Positions 1 through 5,011 of a DNA stretch of 5,011 nucleotides are shown here, one piece after another. Position 1 is the stretch's first letter. Each line of letters begins with the position of its first letter. The notes below the pieces were generated by a model. That model ran no database searches. It worked only from the letters and a program-made list of their open reading frames with translations, and was not told the DNA's origin. This stretch comes from CAYXGZ01 sp964464755 (GTDB lineage Bacteria > Planctomycetota > MHYJ01 > JACPRB01), in NCBI GenBank assembly GCA_964464755.1, contig CAYXGZ010000100.1, positions 1 to 5,011 on the forward strand, read 5' to 3'. Position numbers and translations under genes: made by a program.

Positions 1-50
1 CGTAACAAGGTAGCCGTAGGGGAATCTGCGGCTGGATCACCTCCTTTCTA
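1..50 (+). rRNA. rrs: 16S ribosomal RNA, 3' end (partial)
   Basis: The window opens inside the conserved end of 16S rRNA. The GTAACAAGGTAGCCGTAGG block leads into helix 45 (stem 12-20 with 25-33, GGAA loop at 21-24, the KsgA dimethylation site) and then GGATCACCTCC, which carries the anti-Shine-Dalgarno CCTCCTTTCT at 40-49. The mature end is placed near 48-50 by analogy with other bacteria; the exact base cannot be read from DNA. The closing pair of the helix 45 loop would be G20-U25, where E. coli has G-C. No 23S or 5S follows in the window, so this 16S gene is not in a standard 16S-23S-5S arrangement downstream. Confidence 0.97.
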
Positions 51-97
51 AGGACCTTCAGCGAAAGCCGGAGGAGCATTTGAGAAAGGATGAACCA

Positions 98-124
98 CCC
101 AGACTCTATGTCGAATAGAGTGGG
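98..124 (+). other. Hairpin in 16S 3' trailer
   Basis: A 7-bp perfect stem (103-109 with 115-121, loop GTCGA) is extended by CCC 98-100 pairing with GGG 122-124 across a two-base AG bulge. It lies about 50 nt past the mature 16S end. It could be part of the pre-16S processing structure or a first arm of the termination region. The 5' leader that would normally pair with the trailer is outside the window, so the role is inferred. Confidence 0.55.
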
Positions 125-129
125 ATCTC

Positions 130-196
130 ATCTTCGCAGGATCGGAACCGGTCGAAAGACCGACGAAGATCCGCCTTCCGCCATTTTTTATTTTAA
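130..196 (+). terminator. Likely terminator of the 16S transcript
   Basis: An outer stem ATCTTCG (130-136) pairs with CGAAGAT (164-170). Inside it is a compact CGGTC-GAAA-GACCG hairpin (149-162) with a stable GNRA tetraloop. A T-rich tract, six T's then ATTTTAAAT, follows at 184-198, the most AT-rich spot in the window. The T-run begins about 13 nt after the stem, further than in an ideal intrinsic terminator, so the structure may serve RNA processing with termination nearby. Its position after 16S and before an independent promoter at 232 supports the end of a 16S-only transcript. Confidence 0.6.
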
Positions 197-231
197 ATCG
201 ATCCGCCCGACGCGCCCCCCGCAGGGTTTCG

Positions 232-260
232 TTGCCCGGCGCCGTCCCGATTGCTAGGAT
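232..260 (+). promoter_or_regulatory. Promoter for the lipoprotein gene
   Basis: TTGCCC (232-237) is separated by 17 bp from TAGGAT (255-260), which is preceded by TGC as in an extended -10. The same TGCTAGNAT word lies before clpP and carB at the same 16-17 bp spacing. Expected transcription start is 266-268, which coincides with the ATG at 268. AGGA within the -10 could alternatively act as a weak Shine-Dalgarno 8 nt before that ATG, but only if transcription starts further upstream. Confidence 0.65.
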
Positions 261-267
261 GCCCCCG

Positions 268-705
268 ATGCGCCTGGCCCCCGCCCTCCTGGCTCTCCTG
301 TTCGCCGGCTGCGCCAACGGCTCCGGCGCCCACCAGCACCCCGGCATGTCCGCCCCCATGGGCACGACCGGCTCCGGCCTCGACCCGAACTTCGTGGCCG
401 AGATGCCCGCCGCGGACGGATCCAAGCCCGCGCCGCTGCCCAAGTCCGAGCAGCTCGAGACCAAGGTCGTCACCGCCGATCCCGAGGACCCGACGTCGAT
501 GCACGCGCTCGCGTCGCTGCTGCTCGGGGGGGACTGGATCCTGGTGCGGAAGGAAGCGAAGTCGCCCGGCGTGAACGTCTACACCTTCATCCGCCCCGCG
601 TCCACGCGCGTGGGCCTGGACGGCGTCGGGAAGCCCGACGTCTCGAAGCGCGACGAGGACGGTTCGCCCGTCCCGGTCCCCGTCCCCACCCCCCTGCCGA
701 AGTAG
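268..705 (+). CDS. Small lipoprotein of unknown function
   Basis: The 145-residue product starts with a short signal peptide and a lipobox, LFAGC, with the lipidated cysteine at residue 15, so it should be a membrane-anchored lipoprotein facing the periplasm or outside. After the cysteine comes a low-complexity Gly/Ser/Pro/His/Met linker (about 16-60), a small ordered part (about 62-115) containing GGDWILVRKE and VNVYTFIRP, and a Pro/Val-rich tail (SPVPVPVPTPLPK). No catalytic motif or known family is recognised. The ATG at 268 is preferred because it places the lipobox correctly. The in-frame ATG at 259 overlaps the -10 element and the TTG at 232 overlaps the -35. The start coincides with the predicted transcription start, so the message may be leaderless. 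The gene ends 12 bp before the 3' end of the opposing tRNA-Ala. Its DW...VR...VY segment resembles one in the small protein at 906-1172. Confidence 0.75.
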   Translation: MRLAPALLALLFAGCANGSGAHQHPGMSAPMGTTGSGLDPNFVAEMPAADGSKPAPLPKSEQLETKVVTADPEDPTSMHALASLLLGGDWILVRKEAKSPGVNVYTFIRPASTRVGLDGVGKPDVSKRDEDGSPVPVPVPTPLPK

Positions 706-717
706 CGCGGCCCGCGG

Positions 718-792
718 TGGTGGAGGCGAGGGGAATCGAACCCCCAACCTCCTGCTTGCAAAGCAGGCGTTCTCCCGTTGAACTACGCCCCC
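718..792 (-). tRNA. tRNA-Ala (anticodon TGC)
   Basis: The reverse strand folds into a complete 75-nt cloverleaf including an encoded CCA (718-720). The acceptor stem GGGGGCG pairs with CGCCTCC and contains the G3-U70 wobble that identifies alanine tRNAs. The D stem is GTTC/GAAC. The anticodon stem CCTGC/GCAGG encloses loop TTTGCAA with anticodon TGC (complement of 758-760). The T arm carries TTCGATT. This tRNA usually lies inside the 16S-23S spacer in the same direction as 16S. Here it is inverted relative to 16S and separated from it by a protein gene. Confidence 0.97.
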
Positions 793-813
793 GCCACGGC
801 GGGCCGGAGCCCG

Positions 814-842
814 ATGATACCCGGCGCGCCCCCGCCCCGCCA
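814..842 (-). promoter_or_regulatory. Possible promoter of tRNA-Ala
   Basis: On the minus strand TATCAT (complement of 814-819) is a good -10 element whose expected start lies near 807, giving a leader of about 15 nt before the tRNA at 792. The region 17 bp upstream is very G-rich and shows only a poor -35 (around 837-842). The call rests on the -10 match and its position. Confidence 0.4.
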
Positions 843-905
843 CCCGCCCTTTCCCGTTAACTTCGGCCCGCGGCCGTCGTTCAACCCGGTAACCAGGAGG
901 ATCGA

Positions 906-1172
906 ATGAAGATGGATTTCCGCAGCGTCCTGCTCGCGCTCGCCTTCGCCGCGATCGGCTTCCTCGCCGCCGACCGCATGTCCGCCGCCCAGGCCCGCCC
1001 CGCCCCGCTCCCCGCCCCGGCCGCCGGCGACCCGGGCTTCTCCGGGACGTCGGGCGCCATGGCGATCGGCGTCGACTGGGTCGTCATCGTCCGCGACAAC
1101 AAGGTCTACAAGCTCAACATCGGCAAGGGCGGCGACAACAACCGCGAGCGCCCCTGGGCCATGCTCGACTAG
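906..1172 (+). CDS. Small exported or membrane-anchored protein, function unknown
   Basis: The 88-residue protein has a strong Shine-Dalgarno, AGGAGG at 895-900, 5 nt before the ATG. This matches the 16S tail in this window and fixes the start. Residues 1-30 form a signal peptide or signal anchor (MKMDFR, then a hydrophobic stretch 7-22) with a possible AQA cleavage site at 28-30. A Pro/Ala linker (31-43) and a small C-terminal part with alternating hydrophobics, DWVVIVRDNKVYKLNI (57-72), follow. The C-terminus is polar. No family is recognised. The upstream TTAACT (857-862) is a weak -35 without a convincing -10, so the promoter is uncertain. The gene sits alone between two divergently oriented tRNA genes. 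Confidence 0.72.
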   Translation: MKMDFRSVLLALAFAAIGFLAADRMSAAQARPAPLPAPAAGDPGFSGTSGAMAIGVDWVVIVRDNKVYKLNIGKGGDNNRERPWAMLD

Positions 1173-1178
1173 CCCCCG

Positions 1179-1207
1179 TTGACCGCGGGCCGCGACCGTA
1201 TTAAGAT
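1179..1207 (+). promoter_or_regulatory. Promoter of tRNA-Ile
   Basis: TTGACC (1179-1184) and TAAGAT (1202-1207) are separated by exactly 17 bp, a good housekeeping promoter. Transcription would start near 1213-1215, about 19 nt before the tRNA. The tRNA is therefore independent of the 16S transcript. Confidence 0.7.
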
Positions 1208-1209
1208 CC

Positions 1210-1230
1210 CCGCTCCGCGGTCCGCTCTTT
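1210..1230 (+). promoter_or_regulatory. boxA-like element in the tRNA-Ile leader
   Basis: GCTCTTT at 1224-1230 matches the core of the rrn antitermination boxA (TGCTCTTTAACA in E. coli), though the following bases do not match. A tiny CCGC-TCC-GCGG hairpin (1210-1220) precedes it, but it straddles the predicted transcription start. A 7-base match can arise by chance, so this is a low-confidence call. Confidence 0.25.
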
Positions 1231-1232
1231 GG

Positions 1233-1309
1233 GGGCGTGTAGCTCAGTTGGTTAGAGCATCCGCTTGATAAGCGGAAGGTCGACAGTTCGAGTCTGTCCA
1301 CGCCCACCA
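1233..1309 (+). tRNA. tRNA-Ile (anticodon GAT)
   Basis: This is a complete 77-nt cloverleaf with encoded CCA (1307-1309). The acceptor GGGCGTG pairs with CACGCCC, and the D stem is GCTC/GAGC with loop AGTTGGTTA. The anticodon stem TCCGC/GCGGA encloses TTGATAA with anticodon GAT at 1267-1269, and the T arm is GACAG-TTCGAGT-CTGTC. It is the usual partner of tRNA-Ala(TGC) in 16S-23S spacers. Here it lies about 1.2 kb after 16S, on the same strand, with its own promoter and no 23S after it. Confidence 0.97.
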
Positions 1310-1394
1310 CTTCGACTCGCCACCCGGACGGGGCCGGTGGCCCGCCGGCCCCGAGCCAGTCGAGGGGCTCGGTGCAAGCACCCCCCTTCCTTCG
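1310..1394 (+). terminator. GC-rich multi-hairpin region after tRNA-Ile, probable terminator
   Basis: Several stems are visible. GGGGCCGG (1330-1337) pairs with CCGGCCCC (1345-1352), and CCGAGCC (1351-1357) with GGCTCGG (1366-1372). A third stem is GGTG-CAAG-CACC (1371-1382), extendable to GGGG/CCCC across a bulge and followed by TTCCTT. Some are mutually exclusive: 1310-1317 can also pair with 1358-1365, and 1319-1324 with 1336-1341. A true T-run is missing. The position between a tRNA and the clpP promoter favours termination. Confidence 0.45.
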
Positions 1395-1413
1395 ACGCGA
1401 GCCCCGGTAAAAC

Positions 1414-1441
1414 TTGCGGGGTCCGCGCCTCCTGCTAGTAT
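1414..1441 (+). promoter_or_regulatory. Promoter of the clpP-ABC operon
   Basis: TTGCGG (1414-1419) is followed after 16 bp by TAGTAT (1436-1441), with an extended -10 TGC directly before it. Predicted start is near 1448, giving a leader of about 24 nt that contains the Shine-Dalgarno GAGGAA (1462-1467) 4 nt before the ATG. The -10 word matches those of the lipoprotein and carB promoters. Confidence 0.7.
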
Positions 1442-1471
1442 GACCCCACCGAAAACACGACGAGGAACCCG

Positions 1472-2077
1472 ATGATCCACGATCCGCGCCTGGCCGAGGA
1501 GGACGAGAAGGACAAGGACGAGAAGGGCGGCGACGGCATGATGCGCCGCATGCTCAAGGCCCGCGCGATCTTCCTCTCCGAGGGCATCACCGACAAGACC
1601 GCCCGCCAGATGCAGTCCAGCCTCCTCCTCCTCCAGCAGGACGACGAGAAGTCGGCCATCACCGTCTACATCAACTCCCCCGGCGGCCACGCCGACAGCG
1701 GCTTCGCCATCTACGACTTCATGCGCTTCGTCAAGCCGCCCGTCCGCACCGTCGTCACCGGCATGTGCGCCAGCGCCGCCGTCCTCGTCTTCCTCGCCTC
1801 CCCCAAGGAGCGCCGCTTCGCCCTGCCCAACGCCCGCTTCCTCCTCCACCAGCCCTCCACCATGGTCACCGGCTCCGCCTCCGACGTCGCCATCAACGCC
1901 GAGGAGATCGTCAAGCTCCGCGAGCGCTACAACGGCATCGTCGCCCAGGAGACCGGCAAGACCGTCGAGCAGGTCACCAAGGACGCCGACCGCGACTTCT
2001 GGCTGAGCCCCGTGGAGGCCAAGGACTACGGCCTCGTCGGCCGCATCATCAAGGGCTTCGCCGAACTCGAAAAGTAG
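1472..2077 (+). CDS. clpP: ClpP-family serine protease subunit
   Basis: The 201-residue protein is a ClpP peptidase, the barrel-forming serine protease that degrades proteins fed by an AAA+ unfoldase. Family landmarks are in order: LKARAIFLSEGIT (28-40), VYINSPGG (65-72), the nucleophile Ser101 in GMCASAA, His126 in FLLHQPS, and Asp175 in DADRDFWLSPVEAKDYGLV. The triad is complete, so it should be active. The first 24 residues are unusual: a charged stretch EEDEKDKDEKGGDG (9-22) replaces the hydrophobic N-terminal strand of housekeeping ClpP that forms the axial pore loops. Starts at Met23, 24 or 27 are possible, but the promoter and GAGGAA support Met1. No clpX, clpA or tig lies beside it. 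Instead an ABC ATPase follows 2 nt after the stop. It may be a second ClpP paralogue rather than the main one; the symbol denotes family only. Confidence 0.9.
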   Translation: MIHDPRLAEEDEKDKDEKGGDGMMRRMLKARAIFLSEGITDKTARQMQSSLLLLQQDDEKSAITVYINSPGGHADSGFAIYDFMRFVKPPVRTVVTGMCASAAVLVFLASPKERRFALPNARFLLHQPSTMVTGSASDVAINAEEIVKLRERYNGIVAQETGKTVEQVTKDADRDFWLSPVEAKDYGLVGRIIKGFAELEK

Positions 2078-2079
2078 GG

Positions 2080-2973
2080 ATGGCCGTCCTCGAGGTCGAC
2101 CGCGTCACCAAGACCTACGACGCGAAGCGCGCCGTCGACGCCGTCTCCCTCCGCGTCGACCGCGGCGAGGTCTTCGCCCTCCTCGGCCCCAACGGCGCCG
2201 GCAAGACGTCCCTGATCCGCATGATCATGGACATCACCCGCCCCGACGACGGACGCATCCTCCTCTTCGGGAGGACCATCGACCCGGCCCTCAAGGACCG
2301 CCTCGCCTACCTCCCCGAGGACCGCGGCCTCTACCAGCGCCAGAAGGTCCTCGACGTCCTCGCCTTCCTCGGCCAGCTCAAGGGCCTCCCCCGCCACCTC
2401 GCCCTCCGCCGCGCCGAGCAGTACCTCGACCGCGTCGGCCTCCTCGAGGTGCGGGGCAAGCGCATGCGCGAGCTCTCCAAGGGAATGCAGCAGAAGGTCC
2501 AGCTCGCCGGCGTCCTCCTCCACGAGCCCGAGCTCGCCATCCTCGACGAGCCCTTCAGCGGCCTCGACCCCGTCAGCCGCCTCTCCGTCCTCGACCTCGT
2601 CCGCGACGCCGCCGCCCGCGGCTGCGCCATCCTCTTCTCGAGCCACCAGATGGACCAGGTCGAGTCCCTCTGCACCCGCCTCTTCATCCTCCACGGCGGC
2701 CGCGAGGTGCTCTCCGGCACCGTCCGCGAGGCCCGCGAGAAGCACGCCGACAACTCCGTGATCGTCGAGACCGACGCCGAGCTCGAGGGCCAGCCGGGCG
2801 TCGCCTCCGCCGGCCCCCGCGGCCCCGACGGCCGCCGCCGCGTCCGCCTCGACGTCCCCCCCGAGGACTTCCTCGCCGGGCTCGTCTCCGCCGGCGCCCG
2901 CGTCCGCCACTTCGAGCGCGCCCTGCCCAGCCTCGACGAGGTCTTCATCCGCGCGACGGGAGGGGCCGCGTGA
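2080..2973 (+). CDS. ABC transporter ATP-binding protein, NatA/YhaQ-like
   Basis: The 297-residue protein is the cytoplasmic ATPase of an ABC-2 type exporter. Visible motifs are Walker A GPNGAGKT (36-43), a Q-loop replaced by LPEDRGLY (78-85) as is typical of the NatA/YhaQ group, signature LSKGMQQK (132-139), Walker B LAILDEP (152-158) with catalytic Glu157, D-loop SGLD (160-163) and the switch His189. A C-terminal extension of about 80 residues ends in the PSLDEVFIRATG motif common in this group. The ATG follows the clpP stop by 2 nt (TAGGGATG) with only a weak Shine-Dalgarno, which suggests coupled re-initiation. It overlaps the permease start by 4 nt. Substrate cannot be read; NatAB of Bacillus exports sodium, but most relatives are uncharacterised. 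Confidence 0.93.
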   Translation: MAVLEVDRVTKTYDAKRAVDAVSLRVDRGEVFALLGPNGAGKTSLIRMIMDITRPDDGRILLFGRTIDPALKDRLAYLPEDRGLYQRQKVLDVLAFLGQLKGLPRHLALRRAEQYLDRVGLLEVRGKRMRELSKGMQQKVQLAGVLLHEPELAILDEPFSGLDPVSRLSVLDLVRDAAARGCAILFSSHQMDQVESLCTRLFILHGGREVLSGTVREAREKHADNSVIVETDAELEGQPGVASAGPRGPDGRRRVRLDVPPEDFLAGLVSAGARVRHFERALPSLDEVFIRATGGAA

Positions 2974-4193
2974 ACCGCATCTTCGTCGTCGCCCGCCACG
3001 AGTTCGTCACGACCGTGAAGCGCGTCGGTTTCCTCGTCGTCACCTTCGGCCTCCCCCTCTTCATGGCCGGCCTCATGGCCCTCACCGTCGGCATGCAGAA
3101 GCAGTCGATGGAGTCCGAGCAGCGCCGCATCGACCGCGCGGGCCTCGCCTACGTCGACGAGGCCGGCGTCCTCCCCGCCGCGCCGCCCGCGGGGACGACC
3201 TGGCGCCGTTACGCCTCCATCGAGGAGGGCAGGGCCCGCCTCGCCGCCGACCGCGTCGAGATCCTCATCCGCATCCCCGCGGACTACGTCCAGACCGGCT
3301 CCGTCCCCGTGATCACCACGATCCGCCCCTCGATCTCCACCATCGGCGACGCCTTCGTCCCCGACGCGTTCGAGGACTGGCTCGTCGAGGGCCTGCTCGC
3401 CGCCGCGGAGCCCGCGAAGGCGAAGCGCGCCCGCGACCCGGTCGCCCGCCGCGACATCCGCTTCCTCCAGCCCGACGGATCGCCCCAGGACTCCGAGTCG
3501 CTCTGGGACTACGTCGGCCGCCTGGCGACCGCGGGCTTCTTCTTCGTCCTGACCTTCCTGTCGATCTCCGTCGCGGGCGGCTACCTCGTCCAGGGCCTCG
3601 CGGACGAGAAGGAGAACCGCGTCCTCGAGATGGTGATCTCCTCGATCACGCCCGTGCAGCTCATGGCCGGCAAGCTCCTCGGGCTCGGCGCCGTGGGCCT
3701 GCTCCAGGTCGCCGTCTGGTCGGCGATGGGGATCGGCACGGTCCTGGCCTTCGTCGCGTCCTTCGCGCTCAACCCCGGCCTCTTCGCGTTCTGCCTGCTC
3801 GTCTACCTGCTCGGCTACCTCCTCGTCGGCAGCCTCCTCCTCGGCATCGGCTCCCTCGGGAGCAACCAGCGCGAGGCGATGCAGTACACCTGGGTCGTGA
3901 ACTTCCTGGCGATGTCGCCCCTGTTCTTCTGGTTCCACGTCTTCTCGACGCCGCACTCCGCGTTTTCCCGGGTGCTCACGTTCTTCCCGCTCACCGCGCC
4001 CGCCACGCTGATGATCCGGGTCTCCATCGACCCCCGCGGCCTGCCCGCCTGGGAGGTCGTCCTGGCGCTCGGCGTCCTCGCCGCCTCCACGGTCGTCTCG
4101 CTCCGGCTCGGCGCCCGCCTCTACCGCGCCGGCCTCCTCCTTTACGGGAAGCGCCCCACGCCGCGCGAGATCTGGCGCTGGATCCGCGCGTGA
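2970..4193 (+). CDS. ABC-2 type exporter permease, NatB/YhaP-like
   Basis: The 407-residue membrane protein is the partner of the ATPase just upstream. One membrane helix near the N-terminus (about 20-40) is followed by an external domain of about 140 residues (45-182), then about five helices (roughly 185-208, 233-264, 271-295, 305-325, 357-380). The cytoplasmic loop DEKENRVLEMVISSITPVQ (212-230), just after helix 2, is the hallmark of this permease family. The C-terminus, YGKRPTPREIWRWIRA, is also typical. Translation starts at GTG in a GTGA overlap with the ATPase stop, with Shine-Dalgarno GGGAGG (2958-2963) 6 nt upstream, so the two subunits are made together. An intact pair like this should form a dimeric exporter. 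The substrate is unknown. Confidence 0.92.
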   Translation: MNRIFVVARHEFVTTVKRVGFLVVTFGLPLFMAGLMALTVGMQKQSMESEQRRIDRAGLAYVDEAGVLPAAPPAGTTWRRYASIEEGRARLAADRVEILIRIPADYVQTGSVPVITTIRPSISTIGDAFVPDAFEDWLVEGLLAAAEPAKAKRARDPVARRDIRFLQPDGSPQDSESLWDYVGRLATAGFFFVLTFLSISVAGGYLVQGLADEKENRVLEMVISSITPVQLMAGKLLGLGAVGLLQVAVWSAMGIGTVLAFVASFALNPGLFAFCLLVYLLGYLLVGSLLLGIGSLGSNQREAMQYTWVVNFLAMSPLFFWFHVFSTPHSAFSRVLTFFPLTAPATLMIRVSIDPRGLPAWEVVLALGVLAASTVVSLRLGARLYRAGLLLYGKRPTPREIWRWIRA

Positions 4194-4202
4194 CCCGGTT
4201 CG

Positions 4203-4231
4203 TTGACGCCCCAACGCCCCCCTGCTAGCAT
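4203..4231 (+). promoter_or_regulatory. Promoter of carB
   Basis: TTGACG (4203-4208), 17 bp, then TAGCAT (4226-4231) with TGC directly before it: the best promoter of the window. Start is expected near 4238, giving a leader of about 93 nt. The -35 element lies inside an inverted repeat CGTTG-N6-CAACG (4201-4216) that could be a protein site or coincidence. Confidence 0.75.
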
Positions 4232-4239
4232 CCCTCAAC

Positions 4240-4305
4240 TTCGGGGCGCTCGATGGCATTCCAGTCCGAGGACGGGTCCACTCCGCGCCCCCTCCATTCC
4301 CCGAA
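4240..4305 (+). promoter_or_regulatory. carB leader with two competing stems
   Basis: GGGGCGC (4243-4249) can pair perfectly with GCGCCCC (4285-4291). Alternatively the overlapping TTCGGGG (4240-4246) can pair perfectly with CCCCGAA (4299-4305). The two pairings share 4243-4246 and exclude each other, as in attenuators and riboswitches. No known riboswitch or PyrR site is recognised, and GC-rich sequence makes 7-bp matches fairly easy, so a regulatory role is inference. Confidence 0.35.
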
Positions 4306-4315
4306 ATCCCACTAG
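4253..4315 (+). CDS. Possible 20-codon leader ORF before carB
   Basis: ATG at 4253 opens a frame of 20 codons (MAFQSEDGSTPRPLHSPKSH) that ends at TAG 4313-4315, inside the TAGGAG that forms the carB Shine-Dalgarno. It spans the 3' halves of both competing leader stems, so ribosomes on it could alter folding and access to the carB start. It has no clear Shine-Dalgarno and its length is within chance expectation. Confidence 0.25.
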   Translation: MAFQSEDGSTPRPLHSPKSH

Positions 4316-4330
4316 GAGACGGACCGCCCC

Positions 4331-5011
<681 letters not shown>

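Noticed and set aside
48..473. Minus-strand open frame crossing the 16S trailer and the lipoprotein
   Set aside because: It covers rRNA trailer and terminator DNA, has no recognisable domain, and is antisense to a protein with a clear lipobox.
857..885. TTAACT with TTCAAC as promoter of the small protein gene at 906
   Set aside because: The spacing is right, but the -10 is poor and unlike the other promoters in the window, so it is not listed as a feature.
1765..2079. Upstream extension of the ATPase frame into clpP
   Set aside because: The extension is Arg/Pro-rich, out of frame with the intact ClpP, and carries no ABC feature. The ATG at 2080 begins the normal domain.
2026..2910. Minus-strand open frame of 294 codons antisense to the ABC ATPase gene
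   Set aside because: Composition of Ala, Glu, Gly, Val and Asp with no domain; a by-product of codon bias over a real gene.
2331..4259. Long minus-strand open frame (642 codons) antisense to the ABC genes
   Set aside because: Its translation is Glu/Asp/Gly/Arg-rich low complexity, as expected opposite C-ending codons. The plus strand holds two clear family proteins with full motifs.

Overview
The window reads as chromosome of a GC-rich bacterium (about 70% G+C by eye, with strongly C-ending codons). The extreme third-position bias produces long antisense open frames that are not genes. A typical bacterial 16S tail with an anti-Shine-Dalgarno, Shine-Dalgarno-led genes and a lipobox protein confirm Bacteria. 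A 16S gene with no 23S behind it fits lineages with unlinked rRNA genes, such as many Planctomycetota, Chloroflexota and Deinococcota. The sequence does not let me fix the phylum.

Layout. Positions 1-50 are the last 50 bases of a 16S rRNA gene, followed by a structured trailer and a terminator-like region to about 196. No 23S follows in the remaining 4.96 kb. Next comes a small lipoprotein gene (268-705) that looks leaderless, a tRNA-Ala(TGC) on the minus strand (718-792), a small exported protein of unknown function (906-1172), and a tRNA-Ile(GAT) with its own promoter (1233-1309). Ile(GAT) and Ala(TGC) are the two tRNAs normally found inside 16S-23S spacers, so this looks like a dispersed rrn spacer with one tRNA inverted and protein genes in between.

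From 1414 a promoter drives a tight three-gene operon: a ClpP-type serine protease subunit with an unusual acidic N-terminus, an ABC ATPase 2 nt downstream, and a NatB/YhaP-like ABC-2 permease overlapping the ATPase by 4 nt. The ATPase and permease should form one exporter. The role of the protease beside it is not evident.

The window ends in the first 227 codons of carB (carbamoyl-phosphate synthase large subunit), which has its own promoter and a leader of about 90 nt with competing stems and a possible 20-codon leader ORF. Three promoters (before the lipoprotein, clpP and carB) share the -10 word TGCTAGNAT 16-17 bp after a TTG-type -35, giving a good view of this organism's housekeeping promoter. 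The most unusual features are the dismantled rRNA locus and the clpP-ABC operon. I do not see a clear-cut new defence or mobile system.
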